From assembly GCF_018613415.1 (NCBI RefSeq), contig NZ_JAGGQG010000003.1, forward strand, positions 1 through 64,000: a stretch of 64,000 nucleotides of DNA, written 5' to 3'. This document shows positions 26,310 to 35,303 of the stretch, in pieces. Each line of letters starts with the position of its first letter. Positions within the stretch are counted from its first letter, which is position 1. This stretch comes from Bacillus sp. ISL-18. Lineage in GTDB: Bacteria > Bacillota > Bacilli > Bacillales > Cytobacillaceae. A model generated the notes under the pieces. It ran no database searches. It was not told where the DNA came from and saw nothing but the letters and a program-made list of their open reading frames with translations. The translations under genes and the position numbers were made by a program.

Positions 26310-26446
26310 CCAGATTCCCCCATAGTATCAAAATCAGGCTTTTCTATAACTCCATGATACTAATACATATTGGTATTTTACAGTGAAAGTTTTCTGAACT
26401 TTCCACCAAAAAAATAAGGTTAATTACCTAAATGTATATAACCTTT

Positions 26447-27463
26447 TTAGTGTCCAATATACCGGGCTTCCGGGATTAATTGCTTCCATTCACTGTAAGT
26501 AATAATGGTATTCCAGTGGCCGGTCATTTTCGCTGCACCGATTACGATGAAGAATAAAACAAAGAAAGTAACCGGAACAAACCATTTATTTACCTTTTTC
26601 TTTGCAACTGTCATGTTTAACGTATCTTTAATCGGACATGCCTCCACACATGACATGCAGGCAGAGCAATTTAGCGAAGTAACCTTTTCCACCTCATGAA
26701 CCTTTAATCGCTGCGGGCATACCTTTGTACACATCTCACAGTTGGTACAGGTATCAACATTCCGTTCAATTCTTGTCAATCTAAGAATGGAACCTAGGCC
26801 AATGAATGCACCATAAGGGCATAAAAAGCGGCACCAGAAGTTCCGAAAGAATAAAGATAAAATAAAAATAACAATAATAAACTTCAAGGTAAATCCACTA
26901 ATGTTTAAGAATAAGAGCAGCATTTTCACATCTGAAACTTTATTATAGTTATCAACAAGAAAACTTTTGGCACTAAAAATATCCATTTGAAGGACCATAC
27001 CGATAAAAAATAACAACAGCACATACTTAATCGGGGTTAACAGCCAGACAAGCCATTTTGGCATATCAAAGTTTCGTTTAAATATCTTTCTGCCGAACCA
27101 GGCAATTAGTTCATTGGCTGTACCCACTGGACAAATCCAGCTGCAAAAGGATTTTCGAAGAAGAATTCCTGCTCCGACAAAAAATGAAAGCAAAACTAGT
27201 CCAGCCGGATGAATCACATCAAAATCCCCGCTTGTCAGCCAAACCTTTAGGGCAACAAGGGCACTTATTGGCAAAAATCCCTCGACAGCAGCTGGACGCT
27301 CCACGAAAGGTGTTTTCCCATTTGTTACAAAATGATCATAAAATTGATAAAATTGCAGTCCTATATAGAGTGAAAACAACAAGAACACAGCCTGAATGGC
27401 ATATCTGGTGATTTGCACGGGCTTACGTTTCAATTGCTTCCTATACCAAGCTTTTGACTTCAT
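26447..27463 (-). CDS. NapH-like 4Fe-4S membrane polyferredoxin
   Basis: A protein of about 338 residues with five or six transmembrane helices. It has the NapH/CcoG-type cysteine motifs CSWICPVG and CRFLCPYGAF facing the cytoplasm, then two [4Fe-4S] motifs, CTNCEMCTKVCP and CSACMSCVEACP. Such proteins shuttle electrons from quinol or ferredoxin to an acceptor. The ATG at 27463 has GGAGGAAC upstream; the frame to 27481 is an over-extension. It is separate from, but may relate to, the reductase operon at 30.5-38.6 kb. Confidence 0.85.
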   Translation of the reverse strand: MKSKAWYRKQLKRKPVQITRYAIQAVFLLFSLYIGLQFYQFYDHFVTNGKTPFVERPAAVEGFLPISALVALKVWLTSGDFDVIHPAGLVLLSFFVGAGILLRKSFCSWICPVGTANELIAWFGRKIFKRNFDMPKWLVWLLTPIKYVLLLFFIGMVLQMDIFSAKSFLVDNYNKVSDVKMLLLFLNISGFTLKFIIVIFILSLFFRNFWCRFLCPYGAFIGLGSILRLTRIERNVDTCTNCEMCTKVCPQRLKVHEVEKVTSLNCSACMSCVEACPIKDTLNMTVAKKKVNKWFVPVTFFVLFFIVIGAAKMTGHWNTIITYSEWKQLIPEARYIGH

Positions 27464-27518
27464 AAAGGTTCCTCCATTCATTATTAACCTAACTATAATG
27501 AACGCTTTTTTGGAGGTA

Positions 27519-27535
27519 AGTGATATAAATCATCT
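27519..27535. promoter_or_regulatory. weak Fnr-like site upstream of the NapH-like gene
   Basis: AGTGATATAAATCATCT has the spacing of a TGTGA-N6-TCACA Fnr site but imperfect arms. Weak support; suggested only because the gene is an electron-transfer protein. Confidence 0.25.
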
Positions 27536-27593
27536 GATTCCTTTATGTCGAAAAAATGTCACATTGCCATTCTTAAATTTGTCAAAAAATAAA

Positions 27594-28577
27594 TTAGTCT
27601 GCCTTAAACACAATATGATTATGCTTTCTTGCCTCATCGGTAATCCGCAGGACGATTTTACTCCATTCCCTTAATTGCTCATATTCTTCATGATGATTTG
27701 TTTCCATTATATTGGCGATATTCATACATTCATAAACCATGTTTTGTTCTTCCTGGTCCACACTCAGGATTTCGCTTTCCTTTGTACGTGTATCATGGAA
27801 CTTAATTTCTGAAATCGGGGCGGCATCTTCAAGCACAAACGTTCCCTTCTCACCATGGATTTCACATGGAATAATGGAATCGACAATTTTAGAACAAAGA
27901 ATGGTACAGACGAATCCCTCATAATCCAATACTAATGTTCCACTGCCATCGACACCGCTTCGCAATACAACAGGATGATACGAAACCTTTTTAGGTTCGC
28001 CGAACAGGCAGACTGCTAAATACAAAGGATACACCCCTAAATCAACCAATGCCCCGCCGGAATAGACGCTTGAGAAAATATTAGGTTCCTGCCCCTCAAG
28101 AAATTGATCGTATCGGGAGGAGTATTTCATATATGGAAGAATCGCACTTCTAAGTTCGCCCGCCCTATGCAGTCTCTCCTTGAGGATTTTAAAATTGGGA
28201 GTATGTATATTTCGGATTGCCTCAAATAAATAGACACCATGCTCTTCCGCTGTTTGGTAGGCCTTTTCTAATTCAGCCGTATTAGAGAAGATTGGTTTTT
28301 CGCAGATTACATGCTTTTTATTTTTCAAAAAAATAAGTGCCTGCTCGAAATGAAGTGAATTTGGCGATGCAATATACACGGCCTCGATCTCTTCATTTTT
28401 TGCCATTTCTTCTAAATCAGTAAAATAGTGAGAAGCATTATATTGATTTGCAAACTGTTTCGCTTTTTCCTCGTTTCGTGAATACACTCCAGTTAATTCA
28501 TATTTTTCACTAAGTCTTGCTGCTTCAATAAAAGCTTCCGTAATCCATCCAGTCCCTACTGTAGCAAACTTAATCAT
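27594..28577 (-). CDS. Gfo/Idh/MocA family NAD(P)-dependent oxidoreductase
   Basis: A 327-residue dehydrogenase. The N-terminal Rossmann fold has FATVGTGWITEAF and the family motif ICEKPIFSNTAELE (the catalytic EKP Lys). A C-terminal alpha/beta substrate domain contains GGALVDLGVYPLYLAVCLFGEP (GGXXXDXGXH-type). The family oxidises sugars, inositols and similar polyols; the substrate is not predictable. ATG with GAAGAGGGAATAAA. Single gene on the minus strand. Confidence 0.88.
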   Translation of the reverse strand: MIKFATVGTGWITEAFIEAARLSEKYELTGVYSRNEEKAKQFANQYNASHYFTDLEEMAKNEEIEAVYIASPNSLHFEQALIFLKNKKHVICEKPIFSNTAELEKAYQTAEEHGVYLFEAIRNIHTPNFKILKERLHRAGELRSAILPYMKYSSRYDQFLEGQEPNIFSSVYSGGALVDLGVYPLYLAVCLFGEPKKVSYHPVVLRSGVDGSGTLVLDYEGFVCTILCSKIVDSIIPCEIHGEKGTFVLEDAAPISEIKFHDTRTKESEILSVDQEEQNMVYECMNIANIMETNHHEEYEQLREWSKIVLRITDEARKHNHIVFKAD

Positions 28578-28803
28578 TTTATTCCCTCTTCCTATCGATT
28601 ACTTTTAGCTTCCATTTTATCCTTTTTAAGCTCTGCTTACCAATATAAACAAGTAATTTTCCATATTCTATCTGTTTCGAGCATCAATTGTTGGGAACAA
28701 TGGAAAAATATCAGATTTTATGTTATATGTAATAGATATGAAGAAAAGTGCAGGGCCTAGACTCGAAGGACATAGCAGACACTGATGAAAAGAGGTTGAA
28801 AAG

Positions 28804-30462
28804 GTGGAAAATCAAACATCCAATTTCATAAAAGATACGATGATAAAAGATTTGGAATCAGGTAAACACCAAAAAATCGTGACACGATTCCCACCAGAGC
28901 CAAACGGCTATTTACATATCGGACACGCTAAATCCATCATTATTAACTTCGGTTTAGCTGATGAATTTAATGGACTAACAAACTTACGTTTTGATGATAC
29001 CAATCCGTTAAAGGAAGATATCGAGTTTGTAAACTCCATTAAAGAAGATGTGAAATGGCTTGGATTTGAATGGGATAACTTATTCTTTGCTTCCGATTAT
29101 TTTGAGGAAATGTACAACCGGGCTGTACTATTAATTGAAAAAGGCCTTGCGTATGTGGATGACTTGTCCGCAGAAGAAATCCGTGAATATCGCGGTACAT
29201 TAACAGAGCCAGGAAAGAATAGTCCTTATCGTGACCGTTCGATTGAAGAAAACCTAGAGCTATTTAAAAAGATGCGTGCTGGTGAGTTCGATAATGGTCA
29301 AAAGGTACTCCGGGCAAAAATTGATATGAGTTCACCGAATATCAATTTACGTGACCCTGTTATTTACCGCATTTCTCATGTGACACACCATAATACTGGC
29401 GATAAATGGTGCATATACCCTATGTATGCTTTTGCTCATCCGCTTGAAGATGCGATTGAAGGGGTAACCCATTCTATTTGCACGATTGAATTCGAAGATC
29501 AGCGCCCTTTATACAATTGGGTGGTCGAACAATGTGAAATGGAAAACACACCACAGCAAATTGAATTTGGCCGTTTGAATGTGACCAATACCGTGATGAG
29601 TAAGCGGAAGCTTAAGCAGTTAGTAGAAGAAGGCTTTGTCGATGGCTGGGATGACCCGCGTATGCCGACTATTTCCGGAATGAGAAGAAAAGGCTTTACG
29701 CCAGAGTCCATTCGTGCCTTCGTAAAGGAAACTGGTGTGCACAAAGGTTCTGGAGCGGTAGATTCACAAATGCTTGAACACTATGTCCGGGAAGATCTAA
29801 AATTAAAGGTTCCAAGGACAATGGGGATTATTAACCCATTAAAAGTGGTGATTACTAATTACCCAGAAGGCCAAATAGAATTACTTGATGCGGAGATCAA
29901 TCCAGAAAATCCGGACATGGGGATGCGGAAAATCCCGTTCTCTCGTGAAATATATATTGAAAAAGATGATTTCATGGAGAATCCTCCAAAGAAATATTTC
30001 CGCCTTTTCCCTGGTAATGAAGTTCGTTTAAAACATGCCTATTTCATTAAATGCGAAGAAGTGATTAAGGATGCAAATGGTGAGGTTATCGAGCTTCGTT
30101 GTACTTATGACCCGGAGACTAAAAGTGGAACTGGCTTTACAGGCAGAAAGGTGAAAGGAACGATTCACTGGGTAGAAGCTACGCATGCTGTTCCAGCTGA
30201 ATTCCGTCTATATGAGCCGCTTATTTTGGATACTAAAGAGGAAAAGGAAGAGGATGTTAAAACGTCGTTCCTTGATCATGTAAATCCAAATTCATTAGAA
30301 GTATTGCAAGGCTTTGTCGAGCCAAACATGCGAGAAAGCAGACCGCAGGATAAATTCCAATTCTTCCGCCATGGCTATTTCAACGTCGACCCTAAGGATA
30401 CGACCGTTGATAAGCTTGTTTTTAACAGAATCGTCTCTCTAAAAAGTTCATTTAAGCTATAA
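28804..30462 (+). CDS. glnS: glutaminyl-tRNA synthetase
   Basis: A 552-residue class I aminoacyl-tRNA synthetase that charges tRNA-Gln directly. The HIGH motif is in [15 protein letters not shown] and the KMSKS-type motif in NTVMSKRKL. The glutamine-specific anticodon-binding beta-barrels follow ([10 protein letters not shown]..., later [14 protein letters not shown]). B. subtilis lacks GlnRS and uses GatCAB transamidation, so this is an acquired or retained extra route seen in some Bacillaceae. GTG start with AGAGGTTG. No T-box leader is visible upstream. Confidence 0.96.
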   Translation: MENQTSNFIKDTMIKDLESGKHQKIVTRFPPEPNGYLHIGHAKSIIINFGLADEFNGLTNLRFDDTNPLKEDIEFVNSIKEDVKWLGFEWDNLFFASDYFEEMYNRAVLLIEKGLAYVDDLSAEEIREYRGTLTEPGKNSPYRDRSIEENLELFKKMRAGEFDNGQKVLRAKIDMSSPNINLRDPVIYRISHVTHHNTGDKWCIYPMYAFAHPLEDAIEGVTHSICTIEFEDQRPLYNWVVEQCEMENTPQQIEFGRLNVTNTVMSKRKLKQLVEEGFVDGWDDPRMPTISGMRRKGFTPESIRAFVKETGVHKGSGAVDSQMLEHYVREDLKLKVPRTMGIINPLKVVITNYPEGQIELLDAEINPENPDMGMRKIPFSREIYIEKDDFMENPPKKYFRLFPGNEVRLKHAYFIKCEEVIKDANGEVIELRCTYDPETKSGTGFTGRKVKGTIHWVEATHAVPAEFRLYEPLILDTKEEKEEDVKTSFLDHVNPNSLEVLQGFVEPNMRESRPQDKFQFFRHGYFNVDPKDTTVDKLVFNRIVSLKSSFKL

Positions 30463-30541
30463 CAGCGGAAATACCCGTTTAGCAAACATTAGAAATTAGC
30501 TGCATCATCACAAAGTGAAACTTATAAACTCCTTATTATAC

Positions 30542-30580
30542 GACAAAGAACCAGGCTTATTGAAAGCCTGGTTCTTTGTC
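30542..30580. terminator. bidirectional terminator between glnS and the PAS kinase gene
   Basis: GACAAAGAACCAGGCTT / AAGCCTGGTTCTTTGTC, a near-perfect 17-bp stem shared by the convergent genes. Confidence 0.85.
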
Positions 30581-31585
30581 GTTTGCTATTGGTATATCTA
30601 AAATCACTTTCGTTCCTTTCCCTAGTGAAGCGACAATCGATAACTCACCACCGACAGAGCGTGCCCGTTCATCCATACTGAACAAACCGACTCCAAGGGT
30701 CTGTTTATCTACATCAAACCCTTTCCCCTTATCCTCTACCATAACCCGGACAATATCATCCATTTCCCTTATCGTAACTGATGCTTCTGTAACTTCCGCA
30801 TATTTCCGGATATTGGTTAAGGCCTCTTGAATAATCCTGTAAATGGTCAGTTCAATACTAATCGAAAGACGTTGGTTTAACACACAATCAAAGTAGACAT
30901 CGATATTATAATGGTCGGAATAACGAGATAAAAAAGACCGGATCGCCGGGACTAACCCAAGGTCATCTAAAACGGAAGGACGCAATTCCCACGAGATTTC
31001 TCGAATTTCTTCAATTAATTGCGCTGCTTCTTCCTGCATTTGCTGCAACAGTGGATGATCGACTTCTGACATTAAGCGATTAATGGTAATTAAATGACTA
31101 TACAGATTTTGTCCAATTCCATCATGTAAATTACGTGACAGACGCTTCCGTTCTTCTTCCTGAACATCAATAATGGAGCTCATCATTTTTTGAAGTTCTT
31201 GTTCCACACGCTTTCTTTCGGTAATCTCATACCGAATGGCAACATACTGATAGGGCCTTCCTTGTTGGTTTAAAAACGGAACAATTGTAGTATCTACCCA
31301 ATAATGAGTCCCATCTTTAGCTTTGTTTAAAATTTCACCCTTCCAAACCTTGCCCGCTCCGATTGTTCTCCACATCTCTTTAAAAAATTCTTTGGAATGA
31401 TAGCCTGAATTGACAATCCGATGATCATATCCGATGAGCTCATCCCGAGTGTATTTGGAGATATGACAAAACTGATCATTCACATATGTAATCGTCCCTC
31501 GCGAATCGGTAATGGCGACTATTGAAGATTCATCAAGGGCAAATTTATAATCCATCAGTTCGTTTATTGTCTGCTTCATATCCAT
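30557..31585 (-). CDS. PAS-domain sensor histidine kinase (NreB-like position)
   Basis: A 342-residue cytoplasmic kinase. A PAS domain with PAC motif covers about 10-130 (TYVNDQFCHISKYTRDELIG, then YVAIRYEITERK). A HisKA_3 domain follows with phospho-His in RKRLSRNLHDGIGQNLY, then an HATPase with the G1 box VEDKGKGFDVD. Staphylococcal NreB holds a [4Fe-4S] cluster on four PAS cysteines; here the PAS has only one Cys, so oxygen sensing of that type is not expected. It ends the 11-gene operon, 2 nt after the GAF gene. Confidence 0.85.
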   Translation of the reverse strand: MDMKQTINELMDYKFALDESSIVAITDSRGTITYVNDQFCHISKYTRDELIGYDHRIVNSGYHSKEFFKEMWRTIGAGKVWKGEILNKAKDGTHYWVDTTIVPFLNQQGRPYQYVAIRYEITERKRVEQELQKMMSSIIDVQEEERKRLSRNLHDGIGQNLYSHLITINRLMSEVDHPLLQQMQEEAAQLIEEIREISWELRPSVLDDLGLVPAIRSFLSRYSDHYNIDVYFDCVLNQRLSISIELTIYRIIQEALTNIRKYAEVTEASVTIREMDDIVRVMVEDKGKGFDVDKQTLGVGLFSMDERARSVGGELSIVASLGKGTKVILDIPIANDKEPGFQ

Positions 31586-31587
31586 TT

Positions 31588-32055
31588 CTAGCTATCCCCC
31601 TGATTAAATCCAATATAATCCCTTAAAATCTCTTCTAAAGCCTGACCTGAATCATTTACCCATTCTTGGTCCGTATCGCTAAACGAACGACATTCGCGAT
31701 TACCAACCAGCAGGACTCCTTTTGGTATTCCATTAAAAAATAACGGAACGGCATAGCATGTGTTCAGCTTTTCAGCAAGAGCAATTGGATAGTCGGTGAC
31801 CTTCCCTGTTACTTGATGAGGAAAATTCTCCATCATCATCGGGGTCCCAGTCGATATGATTTTTCCAGCTATGCCTTTACCAAAGCGTACAGTAATCCGT
31901 TTATATTTATCATTTAAATTGCCAACAGCATAATGCCACTTTACGTCCGGACCGACTCTATTTTGGATGGCAAGGCCGACAAAATCACTGCCAACCTGTT
32001 TCTTTAATTGGTCGCATACGTCAATAACCGCTTGTATTTCTTGTATCTCTGTCAT
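31588..32055 (-). CDS. nreA: GAF-domain protein, NreA-like nitrate receptor
   Basis: A 155-residue single GAF domain. The phrase WHYAVGNLNDKYKRITVRFG followed by GKGIAGKI and the size fit NreA, the nitrate-binding partner of NreB/NreC in staphylococci. It lies 9 nt after the response regulator and 2 nt before the PAS kinase. The neighbouring molybdenum reductase makes a nitrate-sensing role likely; ligand specificity is inference. Confidence 0.75.
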   Translation of the reverse strand: MTEIQEIQAVIDVCDQLKKQVGSDFVGLAIQNRVGPDVKWHYAVGNLNDKYKRITVRFGKGIAGKIISTGTPMMMENFPHQVTGKVTDYPIALAEKLNTCYAVPLFFNGIPKGVLLVGNRECRSFSDTDQEWVNDSGQALEEILRDYIGFNQGDS

Positions 32056-32064
32056 TCCGCCCCC

Positions 32065-32718
32065 TTATATCCCATAACCTAAGAGCCCTTTTTTCACGGC
32101 ATACTCTACCAGCTCTGGCCGGGTTTTCATTTGCAGCTTCTCCATCACTTTTCCTTTATGGGTTTCAACCGTTTTAACACTAATGACGAGCTGCTCTGCA
32201 ATTTCCTTGTTGGAATACCCTTTTGCGATAAGAGTGAGCACTTCTTGTTCACGATCAGACAAAAGATGGTACAAATCATTACTATCTTGTTTTGCCCCAG
32301 CTAAGTATTCTTCCATTAATCGTTTCTGTGCGGCAGGATGGAGATAGGCATCCCCTCTGGCCACTGATTCTATCGCAGACATTAACTCAGCATGAGGCGC
32401 ACTTTTTAAAATACAGCCAGATGCCCCGCCTTCGATGGCACGGAAGAGGTACTCCTCGTCGTCATGCATGGTTAAAATTAGAATATTGATCTCAGGCATA
32501 AGCTTTTTTAGTTCTGTTGTGGCTGATAATCCGTCTTTTCCATGCGGCATGCTTAAATCCATAACAACAACATCAGGTTTTAATTTTAAGGCCTTTTTAA
32601 TTCCTTCCTTTCCTTCTGACGCTTCTCCAATTACTTCCATTTCAGGATTGGTATTCAACAACATCTTTAAACCGCTTCTGACTACTGCATGATCATCTAC
32701 TAACAGAATTTTTATCAA
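32065..32718 (-). CDS. nreC: NreC-like response regulator (NarL/FixJ family)
   Basis: A 217-residue regulator: receiver domain (residues 1-118; DDHAVVRSGLK, phospho-Asp in DVVVMDLSMPHGKDG) and LuxR-type HTH (about 150-205; LSDREQEVLTLIAKGYSNKE). It is the only response regulator between two kinases, so both may signal to it. Candidate palindromic sites of the TAGGGN4CCCTA type are in front of the reductase operon (38650-38685). 9 nt before the GAF gene. Confidence 0.85.
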   Translation of the reverse strand: MIKILLVDDHAVVRSGLKMLLNTNPEMEVIGEASEGKEGIKKALKLKPDVVVMDLSMPHGKDGLSATTELKKLMPEINILILTMHDDEEYLFRAIEGGASGCILKSAPHAELMSAIESVARGDAYLHPAAQKRLMEEYLAGAKQDSNDLYHLLSDREQEVLTLIAKGYSNKEIAEQLVISVKTVETHKGKVMEKLQMKTRPELVEYAVKKGLLGYGI

Positions 32719-32738
32719 TGATAAATTCTCCTTTGCAA

Positions 32739-33398
32739 CTATAAGGGTAATGACAATTTAATTGATGTCCCTTCCCCTATTTTAGAAGATATCTCACACT
32801 TGCCGCCAGTGAGATGCATTCTTTCTTTCATCATGGCAATTCCTAATGAATGTGATTCACGCGTACCGTCATGATCTTCAAGTTGAAATCCTTTACCAAA
32901 ATCGTCAATGGTGATCTTTAATTCTGCTTCTGACCATTGGATTGTCATTTTCACTTTCGATGTATCGGCATATTTTGCAATATTGGTTAGTGCTTCTTGG
33001 CATACACGAAAAACCGCAATTTTGGGGCGTTCTGGCAGAATGGCTTCTTCACCAGATGATTCTAAGTCCACCAAAATGCCAAACGTAGATGTATATAATT
33101 TTAGATAGCTTTTCATCGCCGGGAGTAATCCAAAGGTGGTCAAGGTTGGAGGATGCAGTTCTACAGATAACAATCTGATCTCCTGGATTGTTTTTTCAAT
33201 GAGCTCTGACATTTCATGTACATAGCTTTTCATATTCTGTTCAGATAATCCTGATTCCACAAACTGCAATCCTGTTAAAATACTATATAAATTTTGGCTA
33301 ACACCTTCATGCAGCTCTAAGGCAATTCGTTTTATTTCCGCTTCCTGTGAATCAATTATATAAGAATTAATTTTTTGATTTATCTGTAGTCCATCCAT
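32739..33398 (-). CDS. soluble NarL-type histidine kinase without sensor domain
   Basis: A 219-residue protein with just HisKA_3 (phospho-His in EIKRIALELHEGVSQNLYSI) and HATPase (EALTNIAKYA, DDFGKGFQLED) domains and no PAS, GAF or membrane helix. It probably needs another protein for input, for example the GAF protein or one of the small operon proteins. ATG with GGGGGGGACATGA. 20 nt upstream of the regulator gene, same operon. Confidence 0.85.
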   Translation of the reverse strand: MDGLQINQKINSYIIDSQEAEIKRIALELHEGVSQNLYSILTGLQFVESGLSEQNMKSYVHEMSELIEKTIQEIRLLSVELHPPTLTTFGLLPAMKSYLKLYTSTFGILVDLESSGEEAILPERPKIAVFRVCQEALTNIAKYADTSKVKMTIQWSEAELKITIDDFGKGFQLEDHDGTRESHSLGIAMMKERMHLTGGKCEISSKIGEGTSIKLSLPL

Positions 33399-33461
33399 TC
33401 ATGTCCCCCCCTTTACCATTTGTTTGATAGTATTAAAAAAGGCAGGCTCTTATTATAAGAC

Positions 33462-33734
33462 CTAAACCTTTTTCATTGTATAGGTTAACCCACTTTCCGC
33501 GTCATACGCAGACCATACTTCTTCTGACTTTTTGACATGGCTGGTGAGCGGAACCGCAAGAAAATAAAAATGATCAAAATAAAGACGAATATGTGTCTGA
33601 TCAGGGCAATACCGAACTTTTTTTATGATTTTCCTTACTGTAGATGCTTGGTCGCTGTTTGGTTCATCCCCAATGGTGATGTCGACTTCAGCTCCAGTAA
33701 ACTGTTCCACATCTGCCAATTTAATGTGTTCCAC
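33462..33734 (-). CDS. 90-residue protein of unknown function, reductase operon
   Basis: A small soluble acidic/basic protein with beta-rich appearance (AEVDITIGDEPNSD, IRLYFDHFYFLAVP, GLTYTMKKV). I do not recognise it. GTG start; the gene overlaps the 3' end of its upstream neighbour by 14 nt, so it is translationally coupled within the operon. No cysteine pair or membrane segment. Confidence 0.7.
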   Translation of the reverse strand: MEHIKLADVEQFTGAEVDITIGDEPNSDQASTVRKIIKKVRYCPDQTHIRLYFDHFYFLAVPLTSHVKKSEEVWSAYDAESGLTYTMKKV

Positions 33735-34038
33735 AGCTATTACATCCTCTCAATACCGGATAGATAAACATTTTGTACCCCTGCAAATACTCCCAAAACG
33801 TCTCGTCAGCATGTTCTTCGATAAATTGAATCGTCTCTTCTTCAGACTGCCAATTGCTCATACCCTTAATTTCTGCCACAACGATTTCAATACCTTCACT
33901 TGTTTTTTCTTCTAAAAACCAATTTAATCGTTTTTTCGCAAAGGTTTTTTTCAATAACTCATCAATCTCCGAGGCAAATCCACCTGTTTCTGGTCTAACG
34001 AAACAAAAATCAATATAAGTCTCACTAGTCATGGACAT
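33721..34038 (-). CDS. 105-residue protein of unknown function, reductase operon
   Basis: Soluble protein with the C-terminal metal-like tail LRGCNSCGTH (a CXXC with adjacent His). It has an acidic helical middle (EEETIQFIEEHADETFWEYL). Not recognised. Overlaps both neighbours by 14 nt. The CXXC/His end could bind a metal or cluster and suggests an assembly factor for the reductase, but this is inference; no NarJ/TorD-type chaperone is otherwise present. Confidence 0.7.
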   Translation of the reverse strand: MSMTSETYIDFCFVRPETGGFASEIDELLKKTFAKKRLNWFLEEKTSEGIEIVVAEIKGMSNWQSEEETIQFIEEHADETFWEYLQGYKMFIYPVLRGCNSCGTH

Positions 34039-34216
34039 TCACACCTTTTTTATAAATAATCAAGGCAATCGGAAATAAAATGACGTTGATAACAGCTGCA
34101 ATGATGGTGTTCGTATAATTTTGATAGAAATATTGATGGACCATATATTGTGAAAAAATTATGTTTAACATGAGTACAGCTAAAAGTAGGCCAACGGGTA
34201 CGTAACTACGCTTCAT
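34025..34216 (-). CDS. 63-residue two-helix membrane protein, reductase operon
   Basis: Two hydrophobic helices (about residues 6-25 and 38-55), with a basic N-terminus. ATG with GGGGGTGAAGCGTT; the start overlaps the end of the Rieske gene by 11 nt. Family not recognised. It could be a small structural subunit of the membrane complex. Confidence 0.7.
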   Translation of the reverse strand: MKRSYVPVGLLLAVLMLNIIFSQYMVHQYFYQNYTNTIIAAVINVILFPIALIIYKKGVNVHD

Positions 34217-34730
34217 AACGCTTCACCCCCACGGCATAAACAGAGCCGTTTTCTACTTTTACATAAACTTCAGGAAGCGGACGTCTCGGCGGCCCGGCAA
34301 TTGGTTCTCCCGTTTTTACATCAAATTTTCCGTGGTGGCATGGGCATAACATCTCACCTTCGTCCTTTTTCCAAAACACGGGACAGCGGAGGTGTGTACA
34401 GGCATTTTGATAGGCTACATATTTATTTTCAAATAGTCTGATTAAAATGGCACTATCATGTTCACCAGGGAAAACAAAATCAACGGCATCTCCCACTGGG
34501 ATTGCACTAACATCTGTAATTTTGTGCTTCGGGTATTTTTTATCACTTAGACCTGATAGCTCTTTCGCTGCTAAGGCCCCCCAAGGAAGAGAGGAAACCG
34601 CGAATACACCTGCTGCTCCGACCAATGTTTTCATGAAACCGCGGCGGTCCAGCTTTCGTTCATTATTTCGATTGATATTGTGTGTATAGTTATCTTCATT
34701 GAACGGGATTTTATTATTTTTCTCTGTCAT
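34206..34730 (-). CDS. Tat-exported Rieske [2Fe-2S] protein
   Basis: A 174-residue protein. The Tat signal ERKLDRRGFMKTLVGAAGVF is followed by a hydrophobic stretch. The Rieske fold has cluster ligands CTHLRC and CPCHHGKFD, and the conserved IAGPPRRPLPEV. Bacterial QcrA-type Rieske proteins take electrons from quinol on the outer face of the membrane. The domain looks complete. The ATG follows TAGGAGGGATTAAAT. Neighbours suggest it links the quinone pool to the reductase complex, not to a bc complex. Confidence 0.9.
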   Translation of the reverse strand: MTEKNNKIPFNEDNYTHNINRNNERKLDRRGFMKTLVGAAGVFAVSSLPWGALAAKELSGLSDKKYPKHKITDVSAIPVGDAVDFVFPGEHDSAILIRLFENKYVAYQNACTHLRCPVFWKKDEGEMLCPCHHGKFDVKTGEPIAGPPRRPLPEVYVKVENGSVYAVGVKRYEA

Positions 34731-34742
34731 ATTTAATCCCTC

Positions 34743-35303
34743 CTAAAACAATTTAGTGACGCCCTGAAGGATTCCAGGAAGATTCACTTTTACATTTGTT
34801 TCGCCTTCTAAGTAAGGCATGCTTGTTACCCATTTGCCATTATCAAGGTTAAATTGCTTTTGCTTAGCTTCAATTTCTTCGTCAGTCAACCATTGTAATG
34901 TATTGGTCGGACAAACACTTGCACACATCGGTGGAATCCCGTCCTTAGAACGATCAATACATAAATCACACTTATACATAAGATTTTGCTCGGTATCAAA
35001 CTTCGGTATACCATATGGGCAGGCAATCGTACAGTTTTGGCAGCCAATACACTTTTCCACAAGTGCGGAAAGTACCGCTCCTGTTTCGTGAATCTGAATA
35101 GCCTGAGCCGGACAGCTTCTCGCACACGCTGGATTGACACAGTGAAGGCACATCAGAGGCATCGTTTGACGGTTAACAAGCGGATTTACGTCATAAACAT
35201 AGTTACGGTTCCGTTCCTCATGACCGCCACACTGTGTACATGCCGCTAAACAAGAGCGGCAGCCTATACAGTTTTCTAGTTCAATATAAAGCCTCTTTTT
35301 CAT
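34743..35303 (-). CDS. four-cluster ferredoxin-type subunit (DmsB/NrfC family)
   Basis: A 186-residue protein with four [4Fe-4S] motif sets: CIGCRSCLAAC, CLHCVNPACARSCP, CIGCQNCTIACP and CDLCIDRS...CASVCP. No Tat signal, so it is cytoplasmic. This is the electron-wire subunit (DmsB/NrfC/FdnH type) between a membrane subunit and the molybdenum subunit. The gene starts directly after the stop codon of the catalytic subunit. Confidence 0.93.
   Translation of the reverse strand: MKKRLYIELENCIGCRSCLAACTQCGGHEERNRNYVYDVNPLVNRQTMPLMCLHCVNPACARSCPAQAIQIHETGAVLSALVEKCIGCQNCTIACPYGIPKFDTEQNLMYKCDLCIDRSKDGIPPMCASVCPTNTLQWLTDEEIEAKQKQFNLDNGKWVTSMPYLEGETNVKVNLPGILQGVTKLF

Noticed and set aside
28640..28803. 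Possible T-box leader before glnS
   Set aside because: No AGGGTGGNACCGCG-like antiterminator sequence or terminator hairpin is present.
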